64,000 bases of DNA from Aeromonas rivipollensis (GCF_010974825.1 NZ_JAAILA010000008.1:1-64000); one strand, 5' to 3'. Shown: positions 35,205 through 44,867, counted from the first letter of the stretch. Made by a program: numbers and translations. The notes: generated by a model not told the origin, from the sequence alone.

Positions 35205-35727
35205 GAATTCACCTCGAATGTCTCAGCTCATGGGGCAACCGCGCGCCCCCGCTTAGAAACCGACAATGATCCACTATTCATCCATGAGGCTCAACAGGAA
35301 TTTGCCGCCGCGCCCTGGCTGACGTTACGCCAGACGCCATTTGCATCGACGGGGGGTCGCTTCCCGGCCACAGGCTTCCTTTATGTCGCCGCCATCGGCT
35401 CTCGGGCAAGCGACTTTCCCACTGAGAAGCGTGGGACGCACCTGGGCATAAAGGTGTCCTGTGAGCACAAACACATAGCTGCTTGATATTGCGGCGAGAT
35501 CACACTTCAATGTTTTGAAACAATCTTGTAACATTTGGCGAATCACCTCGCCAAGCTGAACAGAGTTGGAACCAACAGAAACCAGGCATTTTCCAAACTG
35601 CATCATCCTAGTATCCTATTTACAACTTTGTCATTTTTGCTGCGACATCAGGGAAGATGGTCGACAACACCTGTCCCCTCCCTTTCCCCCGAGCCACTCG
35701 CCTCATCCTCACACAGGTAGCTGAGCC
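35205..35727. other. 523-nt intergenic region between glnS and the molybdenum hydroxylase operon
   Basis: It holds the divergent promoters for glnS and the operon beginning at 35728. An inverted repeat AATGTT/AACATT spans about 35508-35535. A 93-codon open frame at 35325-35606 (minus) has no ribosome-binding site and atypical composition and was not called. I see no RNA gene or other element. Confidence 0.5.
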
Positions 35728-38559
35728 ATGTCCTACTCCGTATCAAGACGTGATTTCATCAAGCAGTGCGTCATAGCCGGCATCGCCGTCTACAGCGCCC
35801 CCCTCCTCGCCAACCTCTCACTGTCCGGCATGGAAGACGAGGTCTTCGATCCCGCCTTGCTCGGCCAGTGGAAGCAGGGGGGCAAGATCAAGTTTCGCAG
35901 CGATGGCCTGGCCAAGGTCACCGGCCAGAAGATCTACAGCCGGGACTATCGTGCGCAGGATCTGGCTGGCTGGCCGTCCCAGCAGCAACATGCGCTGCTG
36001 ATCCGGCTCGACAAGGCGGATCGCGTCTATCTGGGGCTGGATCTCTCCATGTTGCCCGCCAATGCCCAGCCCCGCCGGGTGATCACGGCCACCGACCTGG
36101 TACGCGACGGTGTCGAGCTACCCGCCTTCTACGGCATCAACATGATGGTCAGCGAAGGGGCCACCCCGGACTATCTGGGTCATGCGGCCGCCATGCTGAT
36201 CTTCGCTGACTTCGCCACCTTCAACCGGGCCAAGCAGATCCTGCAGTTCAACAACAAGGTGGTGCGCTACGGTGATGTGACCCCCCTGGTCGCCACCACC
36301 CGGGATCCCTGGGCCTGCTGGCGCATCATCCGGATCGAGGGCAAGCTCGGCAGGGAAGATCAATACAGTACCTTGAAGAACGGCCTCTTCTTCCCGGCCA
36401 TCGTCAGCCACCAGCCGGTATGGCCGACGGCCAGAGCCGATGGCAACGCCGGTGAGCAGGGGATGTATCAGGCCGAGCAGGTGCACAAGGAGCTGGAGGC
36501 CGAGGACGCCCTGGTGCTGGATCGCAGCTACCAGACCCAGTTCATCGAGCCCATGATGATGGAGCCGGAAAATTTTAACGGCTGGTTCGACGCCAAGGCG
36601 CGCACCATGCACCTGGTGGTGAGCACCCAGTCCCCTCACGACTTCTACTACGAAGCCGCCGAGATGCTGGCCAAGGGGCCGCTGGCCGGCAAGGTCGACA
36701 AGCTGGTGGTGCATTCCCCCTTCATCGGGGGTGGCTTCGGGGCCAAGGATCACACCATATTCCCCTTCTATGGCCTGCTCGCGACCCTTTATGGCGAGGG
36801 CCCGGTGCGTCTGGCCAACGATCGTTTCGAACAGTTCCAGGGTGGCCTCAAGCGTCATCCGTTCAACATGCACAACAAGCTGGTGATCGACAAGCAGAGC
36901 GGCCAGTTCCGCGCCCTGATCAGCGCCATGACAGTGGACGGCGGCGGCCGCCTGAACTTCACCGGCTCGGTGGCCAGCGTGGGGGCCAGCGCCATCCAGG
37001 GGGTCTACTACCTGCCCAAGAACGATATCACGGCGGTCGCCCTGCCCTCCGAGAACCCGGATTGCGGCTCCATGCGAGGATATGGATCCCTGCAAACCAT
37101 GGCGGCCATGGAGATGATGGTCAACGAGGCCGCCGCACTGCTGAACATGGATCCGCTGGAGCTGCGGCGCCGCAACCTGATCAAGCCCGGCCAGCCCAAT
37201 ACCCAGGGGGCCATTCCCGAGGGCAACAACCGTTACCCCGAGATCCTGGCGATGGCCGGGCAGCACGAGATCTGGGCCCAGCGCCAGGCCAGGAAGCAGG
37301 CTTACGAGGCCCGGCATCCGGATCGCCTCCACGGCACTGGCTTTGGCATCACCACCAAGGACTATGGCACCGGCGCCGTGGCCCCCTCCGCCTGCGTCGA
37401 GCTAACAAGCAAGGGGGAGATACTCCTCAAGATCAGCGGCATGGAGATGGGCACCGGGATCCAGACCTCCCAGGCCGAGATCGTCAGCCGCTACCTGGGC
37501 CAACCGGCCGACACCATAGCGCTCGCCGAAATCGCCCTCTGGGATAGCTTCAAGCTGGTCTCGACCGACAACCCCTACACCATCTCGCAGGAACGCCAGG
37601 ACGAGATGCAGAAGAACCCGCGCTGGACCCTGGCCATTCCGCAGGCCTCTTCGGCCTCCATCTCCTCCTACTTCCAGAGCCATGCCACCGTCACCGCGGC
37701 CCGCATCCTGTTCGAGCAGACGCTCTGGCCGGCGGCAACCGCCATCTGGCGCAAGCAGTACTTCGTCGGTCAGGCAGGCCTGGATCTGGGCCCCGCCAGC
37801 GAGGCGAGCTGGACCCCGGCGGGGCTGACGACCCGTGGCATGCCGCCGCTGCCGCTCGCCCTGCTGGCGGCCCACGCTCACGCCAACGGCCTGATTACCG
37901 GCGCCATGGTCCACAGCTTCAACCGCTGGGCCTGGGCCGAGTGCGACTTCACCATAGAGGGTCAGAGCCAGCGCCTGCCCATAGATGCGCTGGCGTTGCG
38001 CTACGGCGACGGCGCCAGCAGCGAGAAACGTGCACAGGCGGATGCCAACGGCTACCAGCTGCTCGATCGCACCCAGGCCCACTACCCCAGCACCAGCCTG
38101 AACAACGCCATGGTGACCTACTACGCCCCCTGCGCCACCCTGGTCGAGATAGCGCTGGAGAAGGGCTCCGGCAAGGTGCACATACTGTCTGCCCACAGCT
38201 GGCTGGACGCCGGCCGTGTCATAGTCCCCGAACTGGTGGAAGGGCAGATCCAGGGCGGCCTGGCCATGGGGGTCGGTCACGCCCTCTATGAATACCTGCC
38301 CGCCGGGCAGGACGGGCCGGGCAACGGCACCTGGAACCTGAACCGCTATCAGGTCCCCCTGGCGCACCAGCTGCCGGTCTGGAACCTGACCCACACCCTG
38401 CTCGATCCCCTCTCGCCGACCGATGCCACCAAGGGCATAGGCGAAGTGGTGATGATCCCCGTGGTCGCCGCCCTGGTCGAAGCCATCTATCAGGCGACCG
38501 GCACCCGTTTCTATCATCTTCCCGTCACTGCAACCGACATTCAGAAGGCCATCCAATGA
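35728..38559 (+). CDS. Tat-exported molybdopterin-binding subunit of a xanthine dehydrogenase/aldehyde oxidase-family enzyme
   Basis: A 943-aa large subunit of an exported molybdenum hydroxylase. The N-terminus SRRDFIKQCVIAGIAVYSAP is a twin-arginine signal. Molybdopterin-contact blocks follow: GGGFGAKDH near residue 337, SMRGYGSLQ near 448, GMEMGTGIQT near 570. The catalytic Glu is in KGIGEVVMIP near residue 903. Such enzymes hydroxylate aldehydes or N-heterocycles at the carbon next to the heteroatom. Together with the 2Fe-2S and cytochrome c subunits it resembles isoquinoline 1-oxidoreductase or periplasmic aldehyde dehydrogenases. The substrate is unknown. It overlaps the next gene by 4 nt. 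Confidence 0.9.
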   Translation: MSYSVSRRDFIKQCVIAGIAVYSAPLLANLSLSGMEDEVFDPALLGQWKQGGKIKFRSDGLAKVTGQKIYSRDYRAQDLAGWPSQQQHALLIRLDKADRVYLGLDLSMLPANAQPRRVITATDLVRDGVELPAFYGINMMVSEGATPDYLGHAAAMLIFADFATFNRAKQILQFNNKVVRYGDVTPLVATTRDPWACWRIIRIEGKLGREDQYSTLKNGLFFPAIVSHQPVWPTARADGNAGEQGMYQAEQVHKELEAEDALVLDRSYQTQFIEPMMMEPENFNGWFDAKARTMHLVVSTQSPHDFYYEAAEMLAKGPLAGKVDKLVVHSPFIGGGFGAKDHTIFPFYGLLATLYGEGPVRLANDRFEQFQGGLKRHPFNMHNKLVIDKQSGQFRALISAMTVDGGGRLNFTGSVASVGASAIQGVYYLPKNDITAVALPSENPDCGSMRGYGSLQTMAAMEMMVNEAAALLNMDPLELRRRNLIKPGQPNTQGAIPEGNNRYPEILAMAGQHEIWAQRQARKQAYEARHPDRLHGTGFGITTKDYGTGAVAPSACVELTSKGEILLKISGMEMGTGIQTSQAEIVSRYLGQPADTIALAEIALWDSFKLVSTDNPYTISQERQDEMQKNPRWTLAIPQASSASISSYFQSHATVTAARILFEQTLWPAATAIWRKQYFVGQAGLDLGPASEASWTPAGLTTRGMPPLPLALLAAHAHANGLITGAMVHSFNRWAWAECDFTIEGQSQRLPIDALALRYGDGASSEKRAQADANGYQLLDRTQAHYPSTSLNNAMVTYYAPCATLVEIALEKGSGKVHILSAHSWLDAGRVIVPELVEGQIQGGLAMGVGHALYEYLPAGQDGPGNGTWNLNRYQVPLAHQLPVWNLTHTLLDPLSPTDATKGIGEVVMIPVVAALVEAIYQATGTRFYHLPVTATDIQKAIQ

Positions 38560-39086
38560 TCACCGTAAACATGACCATCAACGACCGTCTCATTGGCCCG
38601 ATCGAAGTGGATGACAACACCATGATGATCGACTTCCTGCACGAGTATGTGAACCTGACCGGCACCAAGTTCGGCTGCGGCGTCGGCGTCTGCCATGCCT
38701 GCACCATAGTGGTCGACGGGGCGGATGGCAGCAGCGAGAGCGTGCGCACCTGCATCAACGGGGTGGGCCGCTTCAACGGCCAGCGCATCCGCACTGTGGA
38801 AGGCCATGCCCAGCGTAACAACCTGGGCAAGATCATCGCCCTGAGTCCGGTGCAGAAGACCTTCCTGGATCACTTCTCCTTCCAGTGCGGCTGGTGTACC
38901 TCGGGTTTTGTCAACGAGACCACTGTGCTGCTGGAGCGGCTGCGCAAAGAGCCGGTGGCCATGGCCGATCTTGAATCCACCATAGAGGGTGCGCTTAAAG
39001 ATCACGTCTGCCGCTGCACCGGTTACAAGAAGTACTACGAGGGGGTCAAGGCCATGCTGATCTCGGAGGGGGTAGTACGCACATGA
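38556..39086 (+). CDS. Two [2Fe-2S] cluster subunit of the molybdenum hydroxylase
   Basis: A 176-aa iron-sulfur subunit. The plant-ferredoxin-type cluster motif is GCGVGVCHAC-x(n)-C near residues 41-66. The C-terminal helical cluster has CGWC near 111 and CRCTG near 150. It shuttles electrons from the molybdenum centre to the cytochrome. It has no signal peptide of its own, so it is presumably exported bound to the Tat-signal large subunit. It overlaps both neighbours by 4 nt (ATGA). Confidence 0.93.
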   Translation: MITVNMTINDRLIGPIEVDDNTMMIDFLHEYVNLTGTKFGCGVGVCHACTIVVDGADGSSESVRTCINGVGRFNGQRIRTVEGHAQRNNLGKIIALSPVQKTFLDHFSFQCGWCTSGFVNETTVLLERLRKEPVAMADLESTIEGALKDHVCRCTGYKKYYEGVKAMLISEGVVRT

Positions 39087-40300
39087 TGCTCTCCAGACTC
39101 ACATTCGCGCTCTTGCTGGGCGCAGGCGCCGTATCCGCGGCCGACACCCGGGATCCGCTGGTGGCACAGGGGGCATACCTCTCCAAGGTGGGTGATTGCG
39201 CCGCCTGCCACACCGCCGAGGGGGGCCAGAAATACGCCGGTGGGCTGGCGTTCAAGACACCCTTTGGCGTCATCTACTCTACCAACATCAGCTCCGACAA
39301 GGCCCAGGGGATAGGTAGCTACAGCTATGAGGATTTCTATGAGGTGATGCACAACGGCAACGCCCCCAAGGGACGCCTCTATCCCGCCATGCCCTACACC
39401 TCCTATCACATGGTCACGGATGAGGACATGAAGGCGCTCTACGCCTACTTCATGCAGACCAGGCCGGCCGCCACCCCGAACCGCGACAACGAGGTCGGCT
39501 TCCCCTTCAACGTGCGTACCGGCCTGGTGTTCTGGAACCTGGTGGCCCACGAGGACAGTCCCTTCCAACCGGATCCGGCCAAGAGCAGCAACTGGAACCG
39601 TGGCCGCTACCTGGTGGATGGGCTGGGACACTGCGGCGAGTGCCACACGCCGCGGGATACCTTCATGGCGATGGACGGCTCACGCTACCTGAAAGGGGCC
39701 ATGATAGAGGGAGTGATGGCCCCGGAGATCACCGCCACCGAGCTCAGGCGCCAGGGCTGGACCCATGACTCCCTGACCCGGCTGCTGCGCAAGGGCTACT
39801 CGGTCAAGGGCGGCGTCTTCGCCGGCATGTATCCCGTGGTCGAGAAGAGCTTCGCCTACCTGACCGACGAGGACATGCATGCCGTCACCAGCTACCTGCT
39901 GGGCAGCGACACCCCGTTGCCGGAGCCTGCACCCAAGCAGGTCACTATGAACGCATCGCACCCGGGTTACGGGCTCTACCGGGACTACTGCGCCGGTTGT
40001 CACGGCCAGGAGGGCCAGGGCAAGCCGAACGTGACGCCATCCATGTACACCAATGCCACCCTGGATCAGGCGAGCGCGACCAACACCCTGGCGGTGCTGC
40101 TGCGCGGGATCCCGGCCCAGAGCTACAGCCAGACCGAGCGCTTCGCCCCCATGCCCAGCTACGCCAAAGAGCTCAACGACCAGCAACTGGCGGATCTGGT
40201 GAACTTCCTGCGCCAGACCTGGGCCCATCAGCCCTCCGCCCTGAGTGCCGACGACATCAAGACGCTCAAGAAGGAGATCGTCGAGGCGCACGATGAGTGA
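39083..40300 (+). CDS. Three-haem periplasmic cytochrome c subunit
   Basis: A 405-aa exported c-type cytochrome. A signal peptide ends near residue 19 (GAGAVSA-ADTR). Three covalent haem motifs CxxCH are present: CAACH near residue 37, CGECH near 184 and CAGCH near 303. This layout is that of the cytochrome subunit of membrane alcohol/aldehyde dehydrogenases. It should accept electrons from the iron-sulfur subunit and pass them to the respiratory chain (quinone or oxidase). It overlaps XdhC by 8 nt. Confidence 0.92.
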   Translation: MMLSRLTFALLLGAGAVSAADTRDPLVAQGAYLSKVGDCAACHTAEGGQKYAGGLAFKTPFGVIYSTNISSDKAQGIGSYSYEDFYEVMHNGNAPKGRLYPAMPYTSYHMVTDEDMKALYAYFMQTRPAATPNRDNEVGFPFNVRTGLVFWNLVAHEDSPFQPDPAKSSNWNRGRYLVDGLGHCGECHTPRDTFMAMDGSRYLKGAMIEGVMAPEITATELRRQGWTHDSLTRLLRKGYSVKGGVFAGMYPVVEKSFAYLTDEDMHAVTSYLLGSDTPLPEPAPKQVTMNASHPGYGLYRDYCAGCHGQEGQGKPNVTPSMYTNATLDQASATNTLAVLLRGIPAQSYSQTERFAPMPSYAKELNDQQLADLVNFLRQTWAHQPSALSADDIKTLKKEIVEAHDE

Positions 40301-41282
40301 CGCTCAGCAGGAGGTGCTGCGTCAGAGTCTCGTCTGGCTGGCCCAGGGGAAAGGCATCTGGCTGTGCAGCATAGTCGCGACCTACGGCTCGGCCCCCCGC
40401 CCCAAGGGTGCCCTGTTCGCCACCGATGGCATCCACCGCAGCGGCTCCATCTCCGGCGGCTGCATCGAGGATGCCTTCGTCGACATGCTGGCCAGGGGGG
40501 AGCATGATGCCCCCCTGAGCCTGCTGGACTATGGCTCCCACCTGGCCCCCGATGGCAGTGCGTTCGAGCTGCCGTGCGGCGGCCGCATCCGGCTGCTGGT
40601 GGAGCGCCTCGAAGGGGACGCGGCAAGCGCGGATCTCGATGAGTGGCTCACCAGACTGCAAGGGGGCCACCCCTTCGTGCGGGAGGTGCTGCTCGAGCAG
40701 GGGAAACGCACCTATCTGGCCGAAGAGACGATGGATCCCTGCGAGCAAGAGGCGCCAGGCCGAGTACGCCTGAGCTATGCCCAGCGCTGGCGCCTGCTGC
40801 TGCTCGGCATCAGCCAGGTGAGCGAGCAGGTAGCGCGGCTCGGTCAGGCCGCCGGTTTCGAGGTGCGGCTATGCGATACCCGTGAGCCGTACCGCCGCGA
40901 CTGGCACTGGGGGCCGGAGCAAGGAGGAATAGCGGTGGAGTGGTGCGATCCCGAGCGCTTCGTCGAGCGCCATGCCACGGCCCGGAGCGCCGTGCTGGCA
41001 CTGGCCCACGACCCCAGGATCGACGATGCCGGGCTGATGGCGGGGCTCGAATCCGACGCCTTCTACCTCGGCGCCATGGGCTCGGTGCGCACCAGCGCCC
41101 GTCGGCTGGAGCGGCTGCAGCGAATTGCCGAGGCGAGTCAGACCCAGCTTGCGCGGATCCACGCCCCCATAGGGCTGCCCATCGGCAGCAAGACCCCCAT
41201 TGAGATCGCCATCGCCGTGCTGGCCGAGGTGATCGCCGTGCGCCAGGGCATCCGATTGCGAGACGCCACAGATGCAGCCTGA
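40293..41282 (+). CDS. XdhC/CoxI-family molybdenum cofactor insertion chaperone
   Basis: A 329-aa protein of the XdhC family, which binds molybdopterin cofactor, promotes its sulfuration and loads it into xanthine dehydrogenase-type enzymes. The N-terminal XdhC/CoxI domain shows VATYGSAPRPKGALFATDG and SGSISGGCIEDAF near residues 25-58. The C-terminal Rossmann-like domain ends YLGAMGSVRTSARRLERL and IHAPIGLPIGSKTPIEIAIAVLAE, diagnostic of the family. ATG 40293 falls inside the end of the cytochrome gene. Confidence 0.92.
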   Translation: MSDAQQEVLRQSLVWLAQGKGIWLCSIVATYGSAPRPKGALFATDGIHRSGSISGGCIEDAFVDMLARGEHDAPLSLLDYGSHLAPDGSAFELPCGGRIRLLVERLEGDAASADLDEWLTRLQGGHPFVREVLLEQGKRTYLAEETMDPCEQEAPGRVRLSYAQRWRLLLLGISQVSEQVARLGQAAGFEVRLCDTREPYRRDWHWGPEQGGIAVEWCDPERFVERHATARSAVLALAHDPRIDDAGLMAGLESDAFYLGAMGSVRTSARRLERLQRIAEASQTQLARIHAPIGLPIGSKTPIEIAIAVLAEVIAVRQGIRLRDATDAA

Positions 41283-41838
41283 GCGCGTCGCCCTGCTGCT
41301 GGCGGCCGGCTTCTCCCGTCGCTACGGCAGTGACAAGCGCCTCGCGGGCTCCCCGCCCCTGATCCTGCGCACCCTGGCCACCCTGCTCCCCTGTCATGAC
41401 AGCGTGCTGGTGGTGCTCAGGCAACGCGACGAGACACTGCGTCGCCTGCTGGCGAACTCCGGCGCCGAGCTGACCCAGGTGCCACGGGACGGCGGTCTGG
41501 GGGACAGCCTGGCCCACGGGGTGCGCACCCTGCTGGCAAGCGGCCGCCCCATCCACAGCCTGCTCATCACCCTGGCCGACATGCCCCACCTCTCCCCCGC
41601 CAGCCTGCGGGCGCTGCAAGCCGCCCAGACGGGCAGGGAGATAGTGCGTCCCCTCCATCAGGGGCAGCCGGGCCATCCCGTCAGCTTCCCCGCCGATCTG
41701 TTCCCCGAGCTGGCGAGCCTGGAGGGGGAACAGGGAGCGCAAGGCGTATTACTGCGCCATCAGGGGCGCCTGCGCACCCTGCCACTGGACGATCCCGGCT
41801 GCGTGCAAGACATCGACTGGCCAGAGGATCCGCTCTGA
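41272..41838 (+). CDS. MocA/MobA-like molybdenum cofactor nucleotidyltransferase
   Basis: A 188-aa nucleotidyltransferase. The NTP-binding loop LLAAGFSRRYGSDK lies near residues 9-22, the LITLADMPHLS metal-binding Asp near 102, and the GHPVSF block near 137. MocA makes molybdopterin cytosine dinucleotide, the cofactor form of many bacterial XDH-family enzymes; MobA makes the guanine form. Its place at the end of this operon favours cofactor maturation for the hydroxylase. It overlaps xdhC by 11 nt. The exact nucleotide used is not determined. Confidence 0.85.
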   Translation: MQPERVALLLAAGFSRRYGSDKRLAGSPPLILRTLATLLPCHDSVLVVLRQRDETLRRLLANSGAELTQVPRDGGLGDSLAHGVRTLLASGRPIHSLLITLADMPHLSPASLRALQAAQTGREIVRPLHQGQPGHPVSFPADLFPELASLEGEQGAQGVLLRHQGRLRTLPLDDPGCVQDIDWPEDPL

Positions 41839-41918
41839 GCCGCCAGCCCGTCAGACCCGCCTCTCCCCGCTCCTGCCTCCCCACCCTATGCCGCCTGCGG
41901 CCTGGCTGATCGCCAGAC

Positions 41919-41943
41919 AAAAAAAGCCCCGCACTAGGCGGGG
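41919..41943 (-). terminator. Intrinsic terminator on the minus strand
   Basis: On the minus strand CCCCGC, CTAGT, GCGGGG is followed by CTTTTTTT. It lies about 140 nt beyond the chitobiase stop, after the structured region at 42002-42058, and probably ends that transcript. Confidence 0.75.
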
Positions 41944-42001
41944 TCACAAGTGATGAAAAACAGACAATACACACACAACAAAGGTTCACACGCACAGTCA
42001 A

Positions 42002-42058
42002 CCTTTCCCAAATCCGATGACATATCGGCCTTGGGAAAGGCGGGTCTTGCGACCCGCC
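42002..42058. repeat. Nested and overlapping hairpins in the 3' region of the chitobiase gene
   Basis: CCTTTCCCAA (42002-42011) pairs with TTGGGAAAGG (42031-42040), enclosing a second stem CCGAT/ATCGG (42014-42028). The right arm runs into another perfect hairpin, GGCGGGTC-TTGC-GACCCGCC (42039-42058). All lie just after the chitobiase stop on the minus strand. Confidence 0.75.
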
Positions 42059-42080
42059 CTGTGTCAGTGACGATACGTTA

Positions 42081-44744
42081 TCAGTTCAGCTCGGTGACGC
42101 GGCTGGCGCGCTTGCCGTCGAAGCTGGTGGTGCGCAGATAGACCTTGCCAGTCACGCTCGGCTTGGCCGCGGCGTCATAGGCGGTCCAGGTGGTGCCGTC
42201 CAGGCTGTACTGGATGGGCAGACCCGGCAGATCCACGTTTGCTTCCAGCTTGCCGTTCACCACCTTGGCGCCCGGCACGGAGAGGCGGTATTCAACACCG
42301 GCCTGATCCAGCTTCGGCAGCACGCGCTGACCCAGCAGGTTGGCGAACTGGTTCCACTCCTTGTTCAGGGTGGCCTTGTTGACGTGCTTGGAGGTACCGG
42401 AGAACTCGCGGCCCTTCACGTAATCCAGCTCGAAGCCGCCCTTGTGCCAGGCACGCTCGGCCACAGAGAAGATCCGCGGGTAGACCATGTACTCGTACTG
42501 GGCGTCGGTGCGCACGGTTTCGCTCCACTGCTGACCGGAGATCCCCTTGAACTTGACCGGATCCTGGTCACCCTTGGCCACGAAGGCGTTGCCGTCGCGG
42601 TCAACCGAGGTCTCGGCGTTCTGCGGCAGGTTTTCCGGGGCGAAGGCGAACACCTTGCGGGTGTCGTTGAAGCGGGTCGCCCAGTAGTAGCCACGCTCGG
42701 CCGGGTGTACCTCGTTCGGGAAGTCGAAGTAGAGGTAGTCGGGGTTGGAGAGCACCACGTCATAGCCCTTGTGCGCCCACTTCATCGCCTCGTTGAAGCC
42801 ACCCCAGTAGAGGGTTTCCCAGAAGTTGACCCGGGTCTTGTCGGTGGCGAACACGCTGGCGTCCGTGGCGTACTTCAGACCATCTTCCCACGCCTGCAGG
42901 GTGGAGAAGCCGTGGCCCTTGACCATCTCGCTCACTTCCTTGGCGAAATGAACAGGCAGCTCGGCCACGTCCTTGATCTTGCCATCGTCGATCATCTTCT
43001 GGCACATCGGGGACTTGCCGAACGGCTTGTCCTGCTTGCTGGAGTCGACGTTGCCCTTCCAGGCGACCAGATCGGCTTTCTGGGTGACGGCCGGATCCTG
43101 ATAGCCGCCGCCCTGCATGATGTTCTTCGCCTCGTCACCACCGTAGTGCCAGGCGGTCAGGGGCTGACCGGCGGCCTGGTGCATCTGGGCCACTTCATCC
43201 ATCACCTTGGCCACGAAGGTGGCAGCACCCGGCTGGCAGGGGTTGATGAAGGACATCTTGTCGTAGAACTGCACAGAGGTGACGTTGGAGGTGTCATCCG
43301 GGTCAGTCAGACGGAACTGGTTCGCTTCCGCTTCCTTGCCTTCCGCCAGCAGACGCTTGTAGCGCGCCTCCATGGAGACCACGGCGGCACGGGCGTGAGC
43401 CGGCATGTTGATCTCGGGGATCACGGTCACGCCACGGGCCTTGGCGTAACGCACCAGGTCGATGTAGTCGGACTTGCTGTAGAAGCCGGAGCCCATGTTG
43501 TCGCTGGTCGGGCCGGAGCCGAGCTGCGGCATCAGGCACTGGGTCTCGGAGAGATCGTGGCAACGCTGGCTGCCGACGTCGGTCAGCTCCGGCAGGCCCG
43601 GGATCTCGATGCGCCAGCCTTCATCGTTGGTCAGGCCCAGGTGCAGCACGTTGAGCTTCATGGCAGACATCTGGTCAACCAGCTTCTTCATGGTCTCAGT
43701 GCTTCTGAAGTGGCGGGCCACGTCGGTCTGCATGCCGCGGTATTCGAAGCGCGGTGCATCCTCGACGCTCATCTGGCTCACCAGCTTGTCGTTGACCCCC
43801 AAGAGGGAGATCAGGGACTGGGCGCCCCAGAAGGCCCCGTCGATGTCATGACCCTGCACCACAGTGCCTTTGGCGCCTATGGTCATGTCATAGCCTTCGG
43901 CCTGCTTGAGCTTGCTGCCGAGCTTGATGGTGACCGGGTAGCCGGTGTCGGAGAGGGTAACACCCAGCTTGGTCAGTTGAGCCTTGATGGCCTCGGCGCG
44001 ATCGCTTGGCAGGTCCAGGGCATTGAGCTTGATGGTGGAGAAATCGACCTGGGGACCGGCCTTGACCACCTGCTTCATCGGGGTCGGCAGTATCTGGTCG
44101 TCAATCTTGCCGGCAGGCAGCAGGGTGCTGGTCTGGTTGGCGGCAAAACGGGTCTCGCTGTTCATCAGGATGTTGTTGTCATCCTTGGTGCGTTTCCAGC
44201 CATCGGCCGGCATCGGCTTCTCATAGGTGGTGGCATCGTCGATGTTGCTCATGCTGGCCAGCACTTTCGGCTCGGCCCCTTCGCTGGCGACATACCAGTT
44301 CGGCATGATGTCAGATTCGAACAATACCCAGTACTCCACCACCAGGGGCACTTCGACCGTGGCGTCCTTGGCAAAGCCCTGGAACTTCTCGGTTGGCGTC
44401 AAACGATAGAGGTCGCCGGTCAGGTGGGTGATGGTGAACTGGTCGTTGTCCACCCGCTGGATGCGGCGGATGGAGGAGACATAGATGCTCCAGTCCTTGG
44501 AGGTGACGTCGGCACCGGTATTGGTCAGGTGCAGCTTGGCAACACCGCAGCTCGCCCACTCGGAGCCCAGGGCCTGGCAGTCGAGGCCGGCGCCGGCACC
44601 GTCATTGGTGACGACTTCGTACTTGACGACCAGATTGCTGGCGAGGGAATCGACCACGGCTTGCTTGGCGGCATCGGCTGCCTGCACTTGGCTGACGAAA
44701 ACGGTAGACATGGCAATGGCTAACAGAGAATGTTTCAAGTTCAT
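42081..44744 (-). CDS. chb: Chitobiase / beta-N-acetylhexosaminidase (GH20)
   Basis: An 887-aa exported glycosidase that splits chitobiose and chito-oligomers to GlcNAc. A signal peptide ends near residue 22 (VFVSQVQA-ADA). It is followed by a carbohydrate-binding-like N-domain (about 28-180), a GH20b domain and the (beta/alpha)8 catalytic domain with the family Asp-Glu pair in AWHYGGDEAKNIM near residue 520. A C-terminal Ig-like domain follows (PGLPIQYSLDGTTW...VYLRTTS). ATG 44744 is chosen because it yields the signal peptide and follows GAGAG; an ATG at 44759 is in frame. It lies 123 nt downstream of nagE on the same strand. Confidence 0.93.
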   Translation of the reverse strand: MNLKHSLLAIAMSTVFVSQVQAADAAKQAVVDSLASNLVVKYEVVTNDGAGAGLDCQALGSEWASCGVAKLHLTNTGADVTSKDWSIYVSSIRRIQRVDNDQFTITHLTGDLYRLTPTEKFQGFAKDATVEVPLVVEYWVLFESDIMPNWYVASEGAEPKVLASMSNIDDATTYEKPMPADGWKRTKDDNNILMNSETRFAANQTSTLLPAGKIDDQILPTPMKQVVKAGPQVDFSTIKLNALDLPSDRAEAIKAQLTKLGVTLSDTGYPVTIKLGSKLKQAEGYDMTIGAKGTVVQGHDIDGAFWGAQSLISLLGVNDKLVSQMSVEDAPRFEYRGMQTDVARHFRSTETMKKLVDQMSAMKLNVLHLGLTNDEGWRIEIPGLPELTDVGSQRCHDLSETQCLMPQLGSGPTSDNMGSGFYSKSDYIDLVRYAKARGVTVIPEINMPAHARAAVVSMEARYKRLLAEGKEAEANQFRLTDPDDTSNVTSVQFYDKMSFINPCQPGAATFVAKVMDEVAQMHQAAGQPLTAWHYGGDEAKNIMQGGGYQDPAVTQKADLVAWKGNVDSSKQDKPFGKSPMCQKMIDDGKIKDVAELPVHFAKEVSEMVKGHGFSTLQAWEDGLKYATDASVFATDKTRVNFWETLYWGGFNEAMKWAHKGYDVVLSNPDYLYFDFPNEVHPAERGYYWATRFNDTRKVFAFAPENLPQNAETSVDRDGNAFVAKGDQDPVKFKGISGQQWSETVRTDAQYEYMVYPRIFSVAERAWHKGGFELDYVKGREFSGTSKHVNKATLNKEWNQFANLLGQRVLPKLDQAGVEYRLSVPGAKVVNGKLEANVDLPGLPIQYSLDGTTWTAYDAAAKPSVTGKVYLRTTSFDGKRASRVTELN

Positions 44745-44798
44745 AACTGCTGCTCTCATTTGAAGTAAAGGTTGGATTTTCTTGGCTTTTTTTATATG

Positions 44799-44818
44799 GG
44801 GCCCCGGCAACGGGGCCC
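44799..44818. repeat. Hairpin between nagE and the chitobiase gene
   Basis: GGGCCCCG and CGGGGCCC with a GCAA loop, an 8-bp stem. On the coding (minus) strand it is followed by A residues rather than T, so it does not look like a terminator and may mark an intercistronic processing site. Confidence 0.65.
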
Positions 44819-44867
44819 TTAGTTATGTCAACAATGGACTTAGACTTGAGGTGAGCGAGTCGCTCGA

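Noticed and set aside
35325-35606. A 93-codon open frame on the minus strand between glnS and the hydroxylase operon
   Set aside because: It has no ribosome-binding site, atypical composition for the window and no family resemblance.
44799-44818. nagE terminator
   Set aside because: The hairpin is strong, but on the nagE coding strand it is followed by A residues rather than T, so it was listed as a hairpin only.
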